A stretch of 30,136 nt of DNA from JAKITW01 sp041598875 (GTDB lineage: Bacteria > Desulfobacterota > Desulfobulbia > Desulfobulbales > BM004): NCBI GenBank assembly GCA_041598875.1, contig JBFHXP010000017.1, positions 1-30,136 on the forward strand. The letters run 5' to 3'. A program made the position numbers and the translations under genes. This document shows positions 17,027 to 25,055 of the stretch, piece by piece (the stretch's first letter is position 1; every line of letters starts with the position of its first letter). A model generated the notes under the pieces. That model was not told the DNA's origin. It searched no databases and was given only the letters and a program-made list of their open reading frames with translations.

Positions 17027-18718
17027 ATGGCAGCAAGCAGAACAGAGTTACGACAAAGGGAGGAATTTATTGCCGCCCAGTTTTTGCGTACCCTTCCCCT
17101 GGCATTTGGCTGCGTGCTTGTTGCGGTCTACCTCCTGTTCACCACGTCCCATCTCGGCGGTGCTGACTCGGGAGAACTTGTCGGCGCCAGCTATAACTGG
17201 GGCATCGCCCACCCACCCGGCTACCCGCTCTATATTACCCTGAGCAAGATTTTCTCCCTTGTTTCCCCCTTTTCGGACGTGCTCTATACCTACAACCTCT
17301 TTTCAACCCTGTGCGCCATTGCCGCCTTTATCCTTCTCTACGTCGCCCTTCGTCATGCAGAGATTCACCCGCTGGCCATCCTTGCTGGCGGAAGTTTTTT
17401 TGTCTTTTCGCCGATCAGCCTCCGCTGGCTCACCACCGCCGAGGTCTTCAGTCTCCACCTGCTCATATCCGCCTGCGGCATGGCCATAACCATCGCTCTC
17501 CTGAAAAGAAAAAAAATTACCCCCCTCACACGGCTTCTCGGATTATGCGCCGGACTCGGCGCGGCCAATCACCACACCATTCTTTTTCTTTTTCCCGGAT
17601 TCTTCGCCGCGTACGGCAGTTACTGGATTCGGCTTGAAAACAGAGACAAGATCCGCGAACTGGCCTGGCTCGGGCTCCTGTTTCTGCTGGGGTTGTCCTT
17701 TTATCTTCAGCCGATCATAAGCTCCCGGGTTTTCGATCCCCCGGTGAGCGCCCTGGGGATCTCGGTACACTCGCTTCAGGATCTGATTGATCTCTTTCTC
17801 CGCCGCCTCTATGGAACTTTTTCCTTGGCAGCCCAGGTCGAGGGAACACTTCCTCCATTTTTCTGGGTCAGGCGCTACCTGATCACGGCAATTTTCTCGT
17901 GGCAGGGACTGACCGCGATAACCGGATTACTCATCTTCTATCAGGCCGCGGCGTTTTGCGTGGGAAAAAAAAACCTCCAGGAGACCACTTTCTTTCTCTG
18001 GTTTGCCGCCCCTCTTGTCTTTTTTGCGCTGATCAAAATACCCTTCACCCCGGTCGTTGAACTGGAGATTGTCAGCAGGATGTACCTCATGCCAAGCCTG
18101 ACCGCTGCCCTTTTTGCGGTACTCGGGCTAAACCGGCTTATCACCCCGATCCACAACCGGAACACAGTCGTGCGGAGCCTGCTGGCCCTGGCCACGGTCA
18201 TGGTACTGCTCCTGACCTCCTGGAACGGCACAACGCGGATCACTGAACATGATCCCGGCAAAAGCCTTGCCCATGGCCGGGCAATCCTCAACAGCTGCAC
18301 GGAAAACAGCGTGCTTTTTCTCGTCAGCGATGACACCATCTTTTCCACCTTCTACCTCCAGGAGGTAGAAGGTTTCCGCAGGGATGTTGCCACCATAGCA
18401 TGGCCGATGACCGTCAAGGCCAGATATCACCAATATCTTGCTAAAAAATGGGGACACAATCTTGGCCTCACCTCGCCCCTTTCCGTGAAACCCGGGGGGC
18501 TCGGCAATGAGCAAGAAACCCGCTCAGAAGAGGGGGTCTCGACACCAGAATGGCTCCTGCTCCTTCTCGAAAAAGGGGTAGATGTCTTTACGCTGGCCGA
18601 GATCAGCTCCATGCTCAGCGAGCGGGATGAAAAACCGGACAACCGGCTGACCACAACCCCCAGCGGGGTGGTTTTCCGGATCCATAAAAGAGATCTGGAA
18701 AATCAGAAGCGGCCCTGA
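17027..18718 (+). CDS. DUF2723-family membrane protein (predicted GT-C protein O-mannosyltransferase-like)
   Basis: A 563-residue protein with about ten hydrophobic segments up to residue 400 and a soluble C-terminal part. The first periplasmic loop has GGADSGELVGASYNWGIAHP followed by PGYPLY, the hallmark of DUF2723 (PF11028), whose eukaryotic relative TMEM260 is a protein O-mannosyltransferase. The aspartate-serine-glycine-glutamate set is the likely catalytic loop. The substrate in bacteria is unknown; with the DPM1-like gene divergent on its left and another GT-C convergent on its right, lipid-linked mannose use is a reasonable inference. ATG 17027 follows no strong ribosome site. Confidence 0.85.
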   Translation: MAASRTELRQREEFIAAQFLRTLPLAFGCVLVAVYLLFTTSHLGGADSGELVGASYNWGIAHPPGYPLYITLSKIFSLVSPFSDVLYTYNLFSTLCAIAAFILLYVALRHAEIHPLAILAGGSFFVFSPISLRWLTTAEVFSLHLLISACGMAITIALLKRKKITPLTRLLGLCAGLGAANHHTILFLFPGFFAAYGSYWIRLENRDKIRELAWLGLLFLLGLSFYLQPIISSRVFDPPVSALGISVHSLQDLIDLFLRRLYGTFSLAAQVEGTLPPFFWVRRYLITAIFSWQGLTAITGLLIFYQAAAFCVGKKNLQETTFFLWFAAPLVFFALIKIPFTPVVELEIVSRMYLMPSLTAALFAVLGLNRLITPIHNRNTVVRSLLALATVMVLLLTSWNGTTRITEHDPGKSLAHGRAILNSCTENSVLFLVSDDTIFSTFYLQEVEGFRRDVATIAWPMTVKARYHQYLAKKWGHNLGLTSPLSVKPGGLGNEQETRSEEGVSTPEWLLLLLEKGVDVFTLAEISSMLSERDEKPDNRLTTTPSGVVFRIHKRDLENQKRP

Positions 18719-18740
18719 CGCGCATCGGCAAAGGCGGGGA

Positions 18741-21083
18741 TCACATGTCTTCCAGGGTTCCGCCAACACCTGCTTTTTTCTGCTCACCTTCGCGGATAAC
18801 CTCAAGAGCGCCAGCCCATTTGGGATACCCGGGATAGAGCTCAAGAAGTCTCTGATACGTCTCCGCCGCCAGACCCGGCTGGCCGAAGCTCAGATAAAAA
18901 CGACCCAGGGCCTCCAGCAATGGGACAAAATCGGGGTGCGCGCTAGAGCCATCAACCAGCAGGGTCGCTGCCTCCTGATAGTTCCCTTGCGTTATATGCC
19001 ACTCCGCCTGATAAAGACCCCCATGGGGATCGTCGGGCGCCCTCTTCCGGGCCTGGGCAATCAGCCACCCCAGGGCACGCCCCTGCAGGGGCCGGTAATA
19101 TGACCTGATGAACCGGGCAAGGTCCATATAATAACGGAATACCGCGTCACCCCGATAGGTTTCATCACCGGTTATATCGAACTGCGCCCCGGCAATCCGG
19201 TTGAGTTCCAGTTCACCGGCCAACTGTTTCTCATACTGCTGCAGCAGAGGATTCCCTGGGTCCTGATCACGCGCCAGAAAGAGATATTTTTCCGCATGGC
19301 CATAGAGGCGCATCCGCAGCATGACATCGACAATATGAAGGAGGGCGTCGCTTTCCTGGCCGCTCAGGCCAAGCTCTTGCCGCCCCTTCTCACTCTTGCT
19401 CGCATCGAAAAATACCTGTTCAATCGCATTGATCAGAAAAGGCGAATCATTGATATGGACAAGACCGGTCACGTAGGTGTCCAGCGCCTCGGCATAGCGG
19501 CCGGTCATATGGTATCCATGGCCCCAGCTGCGCATGAATTTATCGAAACCGGAGAAATTTCTGTCCCGGGTGATCTGGGTAAAATACTCTTCCCCCCTGG
19601 CAATCAACTCCTGGTAATTATCCGCCTTGACCGAGAGGTGGAGAATATTATTGGCAATGGTGATAGTCGCCTCGTCACGGGGATTTGAAAGCCGCATCGC
19701 CCGCTCCAGGGCGACCAGCGCCTCGTCGTCCCTTCCTGCCAATGACAAAACCATGCCAAGGTTTGTACTGGTCCGCGCCTTGCCCGGAGATTTCGCGTAA
19801 CAGTCCTCATAGAGCACCAGGGAGTCCCGCCAGACATCATTGCGCGCCGTGGTCAGCAGCGAGGAGATGGTGGCACAAATTATCATCAACAGAAAGACAA
19901 TTTTCCGGCCATCGGCGGACCGTTGCGGGTTAAGCCGAAAAGCAGACCTGTCAACCGCAACCACCAGCACGATGAACAAACCGACCGAAGGCAGATAGAG
20001 CCGATGCTCAAATACAAGCTCAAGGCCAACAACGGATGATTCAATCACCAGGTGCAGAAAGAACCAGAAGATCCCGAGACTTGCCAGGGGAGAGCGTTTT
20101 CGGAGAAAAAACGCGGCAACAAGCAGGCCCAGGAGAAAAGATCCGGCCAGAAGGGTGACGGGCGGCGACAGCAGGCCGGTTGAAACGGCAAAGTCATGGT
20201 CCAGGTTCAGGCGACCCGGCAGGGGCAGCAGCAGGAGCGAGATATAAAAGACCACAACCCGCAACTGGGTGTAGAGACGTTCGGAGAGGGTAAAATCACG
20301 AACTTCATAGTCCGTGAGGAGTACCTGCCAGGGGTGTTGCCCCAGGGGCAGTACCGCCAGGAGAAACAACAGCAGCAGGACCCAGTGATACCAGCGCAGG
20401 CGGCCCAGGATTCTCCCTGCCAGCCCCGGTGTCAGAACAACGCATTCCAGCAGGAGAATGGCGAGCGGAAGGGTGGCGCTGTTCTCCTTGGAGAGAAAGG
20501 CAAGGACGGCGGCGAGCAGCGAGGCGAGAAAAAAGACCACCCGAGGGCCAATACCTTTGGCCAGGCGGCCATGGACATAACAGGCAAGGGAAAGAATATA
20601 GAACAGGGCGGCCAGCGAGGTCATCCGCTGGACCACGTAGGTGACCGCGTTGGTCTGCACCGGATTGAGCACCCACAGCGCGCAGGCAAAAAGGGCAAAA
20701 TGTCCTGGATCAAGAAAACGCAGGGAGTTCCTGGCGCTCTCCGCGCGCAGCAACGCCCTGAGAAAGACAAAAAGCGCCGACACCGCCAGGAGGTGGATGA
20801 CGATATTGGTGAGGTGAAAAGAGGCGATTCTGCCCTTTCCCCAATAATGGTCCAGGGCAAAGGTGAGCATCGGCACCAGCCGGGCCATGCCGAACCTGGT
20901 CTGTGTTACCTTGCCAAGCTCTGCGAGTGAAATGTTCTTGAGATAGACATTGGGCTCCTCGACAAAGGTATGGATGTCGTCGAGAACCAGCGGCGAGGAG
21001 AGGGTATTGCTGTAACTGACGCAGACAAGCAGCAGGACGAATGAAAGGGCCCAGCGGGAAGAGACGTTCATCAGCGTATTCAT
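18741..21083 (-). CDS. TMTC-like GT-C membrane protein with C-terminal TPR repeats
   Basis: A 780-residue protein. Residues 1-410 contain about ten hydrophobic helices; the first loop LVLDDIHTFVEEPNVYLKN holds the acidic pair expected for GT-C catalysis, and FHLTNIVIHLL, AFLSKENSATLPLAILLLE, LPLPGRLNLDHDF and FEHRLYLPSVGLF match the conserved points of bacterial TMTC-like proteins. Residues about 430-780 are TPR-like helices, for example YPGYPKWAGALEVIREGEQ at the end. TMTC proteins in animals are O-mannosyltransferases; here the role is inferred. It lies downstream of pilA on the same strand, separated by the pilA terminator and a dispersed repeat. ATG 21083 or 21071 may be used; ribosome site weak. 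Confidence 0.8.
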   Translation of the reverse strand: MNTLMNVSSRWALSFVLLLVCVSYSNTLSSPLVLDDIHTFVEEPNVYLKNISLAELGKVTQTRFGMARLVPMLTFALDHYWGKGRIASFHLTNIVIHLLAVSALFVFLRALLRAESARNSLRFLDPGHFALFACALWVLNPVQTNAVTYVVQRMTSLAALFYILSLACYVHGRLAKGIGPRVVFFLASLLAAVLAFLSKENSATLPLAILLLECVVLTPGLAGRILGRLRWYHWVLLLLFLLAVLPLGQHPWQVLLTDYEVRDFTLSERLYTQLRVVVFYISLLLLPLPGRLNLDHDFAVSTGLLSPPVTLLAGSFLLGLLVAAFFLRKRSPLASLGIFWFFLHLVIESSVVGLELVFEHRLYLPSVGLFIVLVVAVDRSAFRLNPQRSADGRKIVFLLMIICATISSLLTTARNDVWRDSLVLYEDCYAKSPGKARTSTNLGMVLSLAGRDDEALVALERAMRLSNPRDEATITIANNILHLSVKADNYQELIARGEEYFTQITRDRNFSGFDKFMRSWGHGYHMTGRYAEALDTYVTGLVHINDSPFLINAIEQVFFDASKSEKGRQELGLSGQESDALLHIVDVMLRMRLYGHAEKYLFLARDQDPGNPLLQQYEKQLAGELELNRIAGAQFDITGDETYRGDAVFRYYMDLARFIRSYYRPLQGRALGWLIAQARKRAPDDPHGGLYQAEWHITQGNYQEAATLLVDGSSAHPDFVPLLEALGRFYLSFGQPGLAAETYQRLLELYPGYPKWAGALEVIREGEQKKAGVGGTLEDM

Positions 21084-21105
21084 GAACTGCCCGGAGGTTC
21101 GATTT

Positions 21106-21259
21106 AATTAGTTTTCATCCGGAAACGCCACTTTTAAAAAATCTCGATAGTTGATCCGCAGAAGTATGTGCTCGCCGCACTCCAGTACGCCTGCTCATAC
21201 TTCCTTGATCTCCTTGATCTTTTTCAAAATTGCCTGTTTCCGGATTGAAAACAACCACG
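21106..21259. repeat. Dispersed repeat, copy 2, with inverted ends
   Basis: The element starts with a 41-bp block identical to 230-270 and continues with ttgatccgcagaagtatgtg (21151-21170), which is identical to 25092-25111. Its left end gttttcatccggaaac (21111-21126) and right end gtttccggattgaaaac (about 21236-21252) form an inverted pair with one extra base, giving about 150 bp overall. It occupies the leader of the TMTC-like gene, directly after the pilA terminator. Confidence 0.75.
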
Positions 21260-21269
21260 TGTAGCCAAT

Positions 21270-21308
21270 GCAAAACAGCCGCAACCTTGCGGTGTGCGGC
21301 TGTTTTGC
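21270..21308 (-). terminator. Strong hairpin terminator of pilA
   Basis: A perfect 14-bp stem is formed by GCAAAACAGCCGCA (21270-21283) and TGCGGCTGTTTTGC (21295-21308) with an 11-base loop, 31 bases after the pilA stop. The stem ends in a T-run (GTTTTGC) on the minus strand. It should separate the highly expressed pilin transcript from the TMTC-like gene. Confidence 0.85.
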
Positions 21309-21339
21309 AATTGACACAACTTCAGTCAGGCAACTGGAA

Positions 21340-21801
21340 TTACTCCTTGAGGCCGACCTCGTCTTTCAGGGTACCGGTCAGAACCCACTTGGTGATCTTG
21401 TCGCCGCCGGTCTTTGTCGGTGTGGCGGTAAGGGTCATTGCGTTAACACCGGAGAGCTTTGCGGTGGCATGGGCGGCGTTTACCGTGAAGGAAATAACGC
21501 CGGTATCTGTTACAGTCTGGCTGGTGAGATAGCTCTTGTCGGCATCCTTCCACAGGGCAATTCTAATCGTAGACGTTGAGATGGATTTCATGGTGCCGTT
21601 CACCGCGTACCACTCAGCCACGTTGACCTGTGCCGAATGGAGTGAAGGCATGATCATTGAGGTAACCCGCGAACGCTGGATATACTTCATGTAGGCAGGA
21701 ACCGCGACTGCGGCCAGGATACCGATAATGGCAACAACGATCATCAACTCGATAAGGGTAAAGCCTTTCTGTCCGTTTTCTTTTCTCATCATTTTCATCA
21801 T
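21340..21801 (-). CDS. pilA: Type IV major pilin-like protein
   Basis: A 153-residue prepilin: a 13-residue leader ending in QKG, then FTLIELMIVVAIIGILAAVA, the class III signal cleaved after Gly13 and methylated on Phe14 by PilD. Glu5 of the mature protein (Glu18) needed for assembly is present. The mature chain is about 140 residues, contains no cysteine (so no disulfide D-loop), and is rich in Ser and Thr (SISTSTIRI, TLTATPTKTGG), giving many possible O-glycosylation sites. ATG 21801 has GAGGAGG eight bases upstream. Expression is probably sigma-54 dependent (promoter at 21964-21979) and ends at the strong terminator. A minor pilin or pseudopilin is a less likely alternative. Confidence 0.88.
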   Translation of the reverse strand: MMKMMRKENGQKGFTLIELMIVVAIIGILAAVAVPAYMKYIQRSRVTSMIMPSLHSAQVNVAEWYAVNGTMKSISTSTIRIALWKDADKSYLTSQTVTDTGVISFTVNAAHATAKLSGVNAMTLTATPTKTGGDKITKWVLTGTLKDEVGLKE

Positions 21802-21963
21802 GTTTAAATCCTCCTCAAGAATTCTTTAGGAATATTTCAAATTTGGCCTCTCCTTCAACAAGACCACGCCTGTTCCACGCTCTGACTCCTGTTCGCACCT
21901 CCCTGAAAAAAAATTCTCTCGACCGTGTCATCGATACATGCTTCTTCCAGTTACAATGTGCAT

Positions 21964-21979
21964 AGCAATTACAGTGCCA
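21964..21979 (-). promoter_or_regulatory. Sigma-54 promoter of pilA
   Basis: On the minus strand the sequence TGGCACTGTAATTGCT matches the -24/-12 consensus TGGCACN5TTGCW exactly. It lies about 165 bases before the pilA start. Sigma-54 control with the PilS/PilR pair is known for pilA in several Proteobacteria; the regulator itself is not in the window. Confidence 0.85.
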
Positions 21980-22121
21980 GATAAACCATTACCACCAAGA
22001 CACCATTGTCGCAACGGATTTTTTCATAAAATAACAAGATGTTGCCGTTTGAAAAGAACTTTCTTGAGATTCAGATCATCTTTAGGGAGAAACCAAAAAC
22101 AACTCCCCCACGCGTCTTTTT

Positions 22122-22138
22122 GTGACATATTTTGTCAC
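22122..22138. promoter_or_regulatory. Palindrome, possible upstream activator site for pilA
   Basis: GTGACATATTTTGTCAC has 5-bp perfect inverted arms around an AT-rich centre. It sits about 145 bases upstream of the sigma-54 promoter, a usual distance for an enhancer-binding protein such as PilR. It could instead form a weak hairpin after tRNA-Gln, whose 3' end is 50 bases away. The remaining 21802-22187 gap shows no gene. Confidence 0.45.
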
Positions 22139-22187
22139 TTCTGCCCATAATCTGCTTTGTGAAGCGGTGTGAAGACTACTCATTGAA

Positions 22188-22261
22188 TGGCTGGGGGACA
22201 GGGATTCGAACCCCGACAGGCAGAGTCAGAGTCTGCAGTCCTACCGTTAGACGATCCCCCA
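22188..22261 (-). tRNA. tRNA-Gln (anticodon CUG)
   Basis: Minus-strand cloverleaf: acceptor TGGGGGA pairs with TCCCCCA, D-arm GTC/GAC, anticodon stem GCAGA/TCTGC around loop CTCTGAC (anticodon CTG), T-arm CGGGG/CCCTG around TTCGAAT, discriminator G, and an encoded CCA at 22188-22190. Everything expected of a functional glutamine tRNA is present. Confidence 0.95.
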
Positions 22262-22289
22262 TCAATATCCTTGTGTACGCGACGGCTCC

Positions 22290-22318
22290 AAAATAGAGAA
22301 ACTCTCCCTGCATGTCAA
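22290..22318 (-). promoter_or_regulatory. Sigma-70 promoter of tRNA-Gln
   Basis: On the minus strand TTGACA (22313-22318) and TATTTT (22290-22295) are spaced by exactly 17 bases, and transcription would begin about 22 bases before the tRNA. The -35 box is a perfect match to consensus. Confidence 0.8.
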
Positions 22319-22354
22319 GCATATTCTGAGGAGATATAGCAGTCTGGAATAAAG

Positions 22355-22392
22355 GACTTCCGGACGGACTCTATTTTTAAAAAATCTGTTCA
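22355..22392. repeat. Degenerate fragment of the dispersed repeat family
   Basis: The minus strand reads AGATTTTTTAAAA, as in copies 1 and 2, and then AGTCCGTCCGGAA, which matches the far end of copy 3 (TGTCCGTCCGGAA near 25226-25240). It therefore resembles a junction between the end of one unit and the start of another. Confidence 0.45.
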
Positions 22393-22415
22393 GGCACAGT
22401 GCCCCCCAGTGCGAT

Positions 22416-22433
22416 GCCCCATAAAGATGGGGC
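22416..22433. other. Short perfect hairpin between tRNA-Gln and the 70-bp repeats
   Basis: GCCCCAT (22416-22422) and ATGGGGC (22427-22433) are perfect 7-bp arms with an AAAG loop. No T-run follows on either strand, so it is not a typical terminator. Apart from the tRNA promoter, this hairpin and the repeats, the gap 22262-22659 holds no recognisable gene. Confidence 0.4.
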
Positions 22434-22480
22434 GCATACACCACCGCACCAGTGAGTCGCTGAAGATGATCCTTATTCAG

Positions 22481-22550
22481 GGAAGAGGTTGTTCGGCTAT
22501 GGTGTCCCATGCCGGACGGCCGATGACGCCAAAGATGAAGTGCATCCAGC
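22481..22550. repeat. 70-bp perfect direct repeat, copy A
   Basis: Identical over all 70 bases to 22587-22656, with 36 bases between the copies. On the minus strand it contains a short frame MHFIFGVIGRPAWDTIAEQP without a ribosome site; whether it is ever translated is doubtful. Confidence 0.9.
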
Positions 22551-22586
22551 AGTACCCCTGAGCCGATGGAGGTGCTTCATATTTTA

Positions 22587-22656
22587 GGAAGAGGTTGTTC
22601 GGCTATGGTGTCCCATGCCGGACGGCCGATGACGCCAAAGATGAAGTGCATCCAGC
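22587..22656. repeat. 70-bp perfect direct repeat, copy B
   Basis: Second copy of the 70-bp unit, ending three bases beyond the stop codon of the MEMO-like gene (22660). Perfect identity between copies points to a recent duplication or ongoing gene conversion. Confidence 0.9.
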
Positions 22657-22659
22657 GGC

Positions 22660-23478
22660 TCAGGAAATGATGAGACCGGCGTAGCCCACAACCTGGCGAA
22701 TATCGCCACTGACCGCACCCGAATCGGTATACCGGACCAGGTCCACCTGTTTGCCGCCCATCTCCAGGGTCGCGATCAGGGCCATGGTGGTGGGCATGAT
22801 GCCGCACATGGTAATCCCCCTGCTCCGCACCGCCGTGTAAAGCCCCTCGGGATCGAGCCGCTCAATAAATCCCAGGGCAAAGAGATCCTTTTTCTCAGCA
22901 GATTCCCGGGACTCATAATGGGTCATGTCAGTGCTGGCCACGAGAAGCACGGGCCTGCCGTACTGCCAGATCGCGGCGGACAACGCCCTGCCGGCCTCCA
23001 GGCAGGACTGGTAGGAAAGATGGGAGACCGCAATCGGGACAATGGTTACATCCTTCCGCAGGTACTGAAGAAAGGGAACCTGGACCTCCAGGGAATGCTC
23101 GAACCGGTGCGCCAGATCGTCGACCGTGAAGAGCGGTGATTGCCGGAGAATCGTCTGGGCGAGAGCGGTGTTTACGCTGACCTCTCCCAGGGGCATCTGC
23201 CAGCTCCCCTCCTCCATCACCGCCACCTCTGCCCCCTGTCCATGATGATTGGGCCCGAGAATGACCACGTCACCGGGAATCTCAACCCTGGCAAAGGTCG
23301 CTCCGGCCACCGCTCCGGAATAGACATAGCCGGCGTGGGGCGACACCACGGCAAGGGCCTGAATCCGTGCGAGCGGATCTGTTTCCGGGACAAGACGCCC
23401 AAGCTCGGCGACAAGCGCCACCGGATCCCCGGGATAAAACCTGTCTGCCACTGCGGGAAATCTTTTCATGGAGTTCAC
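22660..23478 (-). CDS. amrB: MEMO-family protein (AmmeMemoRadiSam system protein B)
   Basis: About 272 residues starting near MKRFPAVADRFYPGDP. It has the class III dioxygenase-like metal-site motifs of the family: VVSPHAGYVYSG, ILGPNHHGQG, FEHSLEVQVPFLQYL, STDMTHYESRE and MCGIMPTTMA. Bacterial members usually occur with an AMMECR1 protein and a radical SAM protein; neither partner is next to it here. GTG 23478 is favoured because AGGA and GGGG stretches lie just upstream; the ATG at 23469 is nearly as likely. It follows cysS by about 90 bases on the same strand. The biochemical role of the family is poorly defined. Confidence 0.88.
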   Translation of the reverse strand: MNSMKRFPAVADRFYPGDPVALVAELGRLVPETDPLARIQALAVVSPHAGYVYSGAVAGATFARVEIPGDVVILGPNHHGQGAEVAVMEEGSWQMPLGEVSVNTALAQTILRQSPLFTVDDLAHRFEHSLEVQVPFLQYLRKDVTIVPIAVSHLSYQSCLEAGRALSAAIWQYGRPVLLVASTDMTHYESRESAEKKDLFALGFIERLDPEGLYTAVRSRGITMCGIMPTTMALIATLEMGGKQVDLVRYTDSGAVSGDIRQVVGYAGLIIS

Positions 23479-23565
23479 CGTCCCCTTTCCTCGCTCTCTT
23501 GACCCATCCGGCACGCTGTTCCAGCTGGCCGGCACCCTCACGGCAGATGACAAAAATTTTCCTGC

Positions 23566-25032
23566 TTACATCCGGACCCGCCACTCGGTTCCGTCCGGAC
23601 CATCCTTGATCTCGATGTGCATCTCATTGAGCCTCTCCCGGATCGCATCGCTTCTTGCCCAATCCTTCTCCTCACGGGCCGCGGCCCGCTCCCGGATCAG
23701 CAGCTCGACACGTCCGGGGTCAATATTCCGCTCAGCAAGAAGCCGTGTTTGCCCTGCCTCAATATAGGCCTGCGGGTCATGACTGAGAATGCCGAGAATT
23801 CCCGCCAGTTCACGGATTGTTTCCGCGGAGTGCCGCAACAGGTCCAGATCAGCCTGCAGGACCTTTGCCCCCATACTGCCGAGAATCTTGTTCAGGGTCT
23901 TGACCGCATCAAATATATGGCCCAGCGCCTGGGCGGTGTTGAGGTCATTATCCATGGCAACGGTGAAACGTTCCGCCAGGGAAGCAAGTTTTTTCCCGTC
24001 CGTGGCCGAGACCGCGCTCCGGCCACCCGCGCTCCCGTTTTTCGGCAATTTGCCGATTTCCGCCAGGCAGCCATAAAGCCGGTCAAGACCGAGTTGGGCT
24101 TCCTGCATTGCCTGGTCCGAGTAATCAAGGGGTGTCCGGTAATGGGAGGAAAAGACAAAAAGGCGCAACGCCTCGGCGGGATACTTTTCCAGCACCTCGC
24201 GGATGGTAAGAAAATTGCCCAGGGATTTGGACATCTTTTCATCCCTGATGGTGACAAAACCATGATGAATCCAGGTATGAACAAATGGCGCCCCGGTCGC
24301 CCCTTCACTCTGGGCCACCTCGTTTTCATGGTGGGGAAAAACAAGATCCTTGCCGCCGCCATGGATATCAAAGGAATCACCGAGGTACTTCCGGCTCATG
24401 GCCGAACACTCGATATGCCAGCCGGGCCTGCCCGGCCCCCACGGGCTTTCCCAGGTCGGCTCGCCAGGCTTGCTTGACTTCCACAGGGCGAAATCCATGG
24501 GATTGCGCTTGTTTTCATTAATCGAAATCCGGGCCCCGGCCATCATGTCCTCAAGGGATCTGCCCGAAAGCTTTCCGTAGCCGGCAAATTTTTCCACTGC
24601 ATAGTAGACATCGCCGTCAACCTGGTAGGCAATGTCCCGGGCGATCAGTTCCTCGATCATCGCAATAATCTCGCCGACATGCTCGGTGGCCTTGGGCTCT
24701 CTGGTCGGGGGCAGGACCCCGAGGCTCTCCATGTCTTCATGAAAGGCGTCAATAAAGCGGGAGGACAGCTCCTCGGACGTGGTCCCCGCTTCGCGGGCGC
24801 GGTTGATGATCTTGTCATCTATATCGGTAAAATTGCGGATATAGGTCACCGCGTACCCCCGGTATCGCAGATAGCGGACCACCATGTCAAAAACCAGGGC
24901 TGACCTGCCATGTCCGATATGGCAGTAATCATAGGCAGTGATACCGCAGACGTACAGTTTCACTTCTCCCGGGGTCAGGGTGACGAGATCTTCCTTGACC
25001 CCGGTCCTGGTATTATATAGTTGCACAGCCAT
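23566..25032 (-). CDS. cysS: Cysteinyl-tRNA synthetase
   Basis: A full-length class Ia synthetase of about 488 residues, starting MAVQLYNTRTG. It shows the zinc cysteine in LYVCGITAYDYCHIGHGR, which also contains the HIGH signature, NFTDIDDKIINRA, GWHIECSAMS and FPHHENEVAQSE (further zinc ligands), and KMSKSLGNF (KMSKS loop). It charges tRNA-Cys with cysteine in the cytosol. ATG 25032 is chosen with AAGGTG nine bases upstream; a GTG at 25044 is possible. The region upstream is occupied by dispersed repeat copy 3, which may therefore contain or displace its promoter. Confidence 0.97.
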   Translation of the reverse strand: MAVQLYNTRTGVKEDLVTLTPGEVKLYVCGITAYDYCHIGHGRSALVFDMVVRYLRYRGYAVTYIRNFTDIDDKIINRAREAGTTSEELSSRFIDAFHEDMESLGVLPPTREPKATEHVGEIIAMIEELIARDIAYQVDGDVYYAVEKFAGYGKLSGRSLEDMMAGARISINENKRNPMDFALWKSSKPGEPTWESPWGPGRPGWHIECSAMSRKYLGDSFDIHGGGKDLVFPHHENEVAQSEGATGAPFVHTWIHHGFVTIRDEKMSKSLGNFLTIREVLEKYPAEALRLFVFSSHYRTPLDYSDQAMQEAQLGLDRLYGCLAEIGKLPKNGSAGGRSAVSATDGKKLASLAERFTVAMDNDLNTAQALGHIFDAVKTLNKILGSMGAKVLQADLDLLRHSAETIRELAGILGILSHDPQAYIEAGQTRLLAERNIDPGRVELLIRERAAAREEKDWARSDAIRERLNEMHIEIKDGPDGTEWRVRM

Positions 25033-25055
25033 TGCCTCTTTCACCTTGTAATTAT

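Noticed and set aside
22481..22656. CRISPR array
   Set aside because: Only two units, each 70 bp, not short regular repeats with spacers, and no cas genes nearby.
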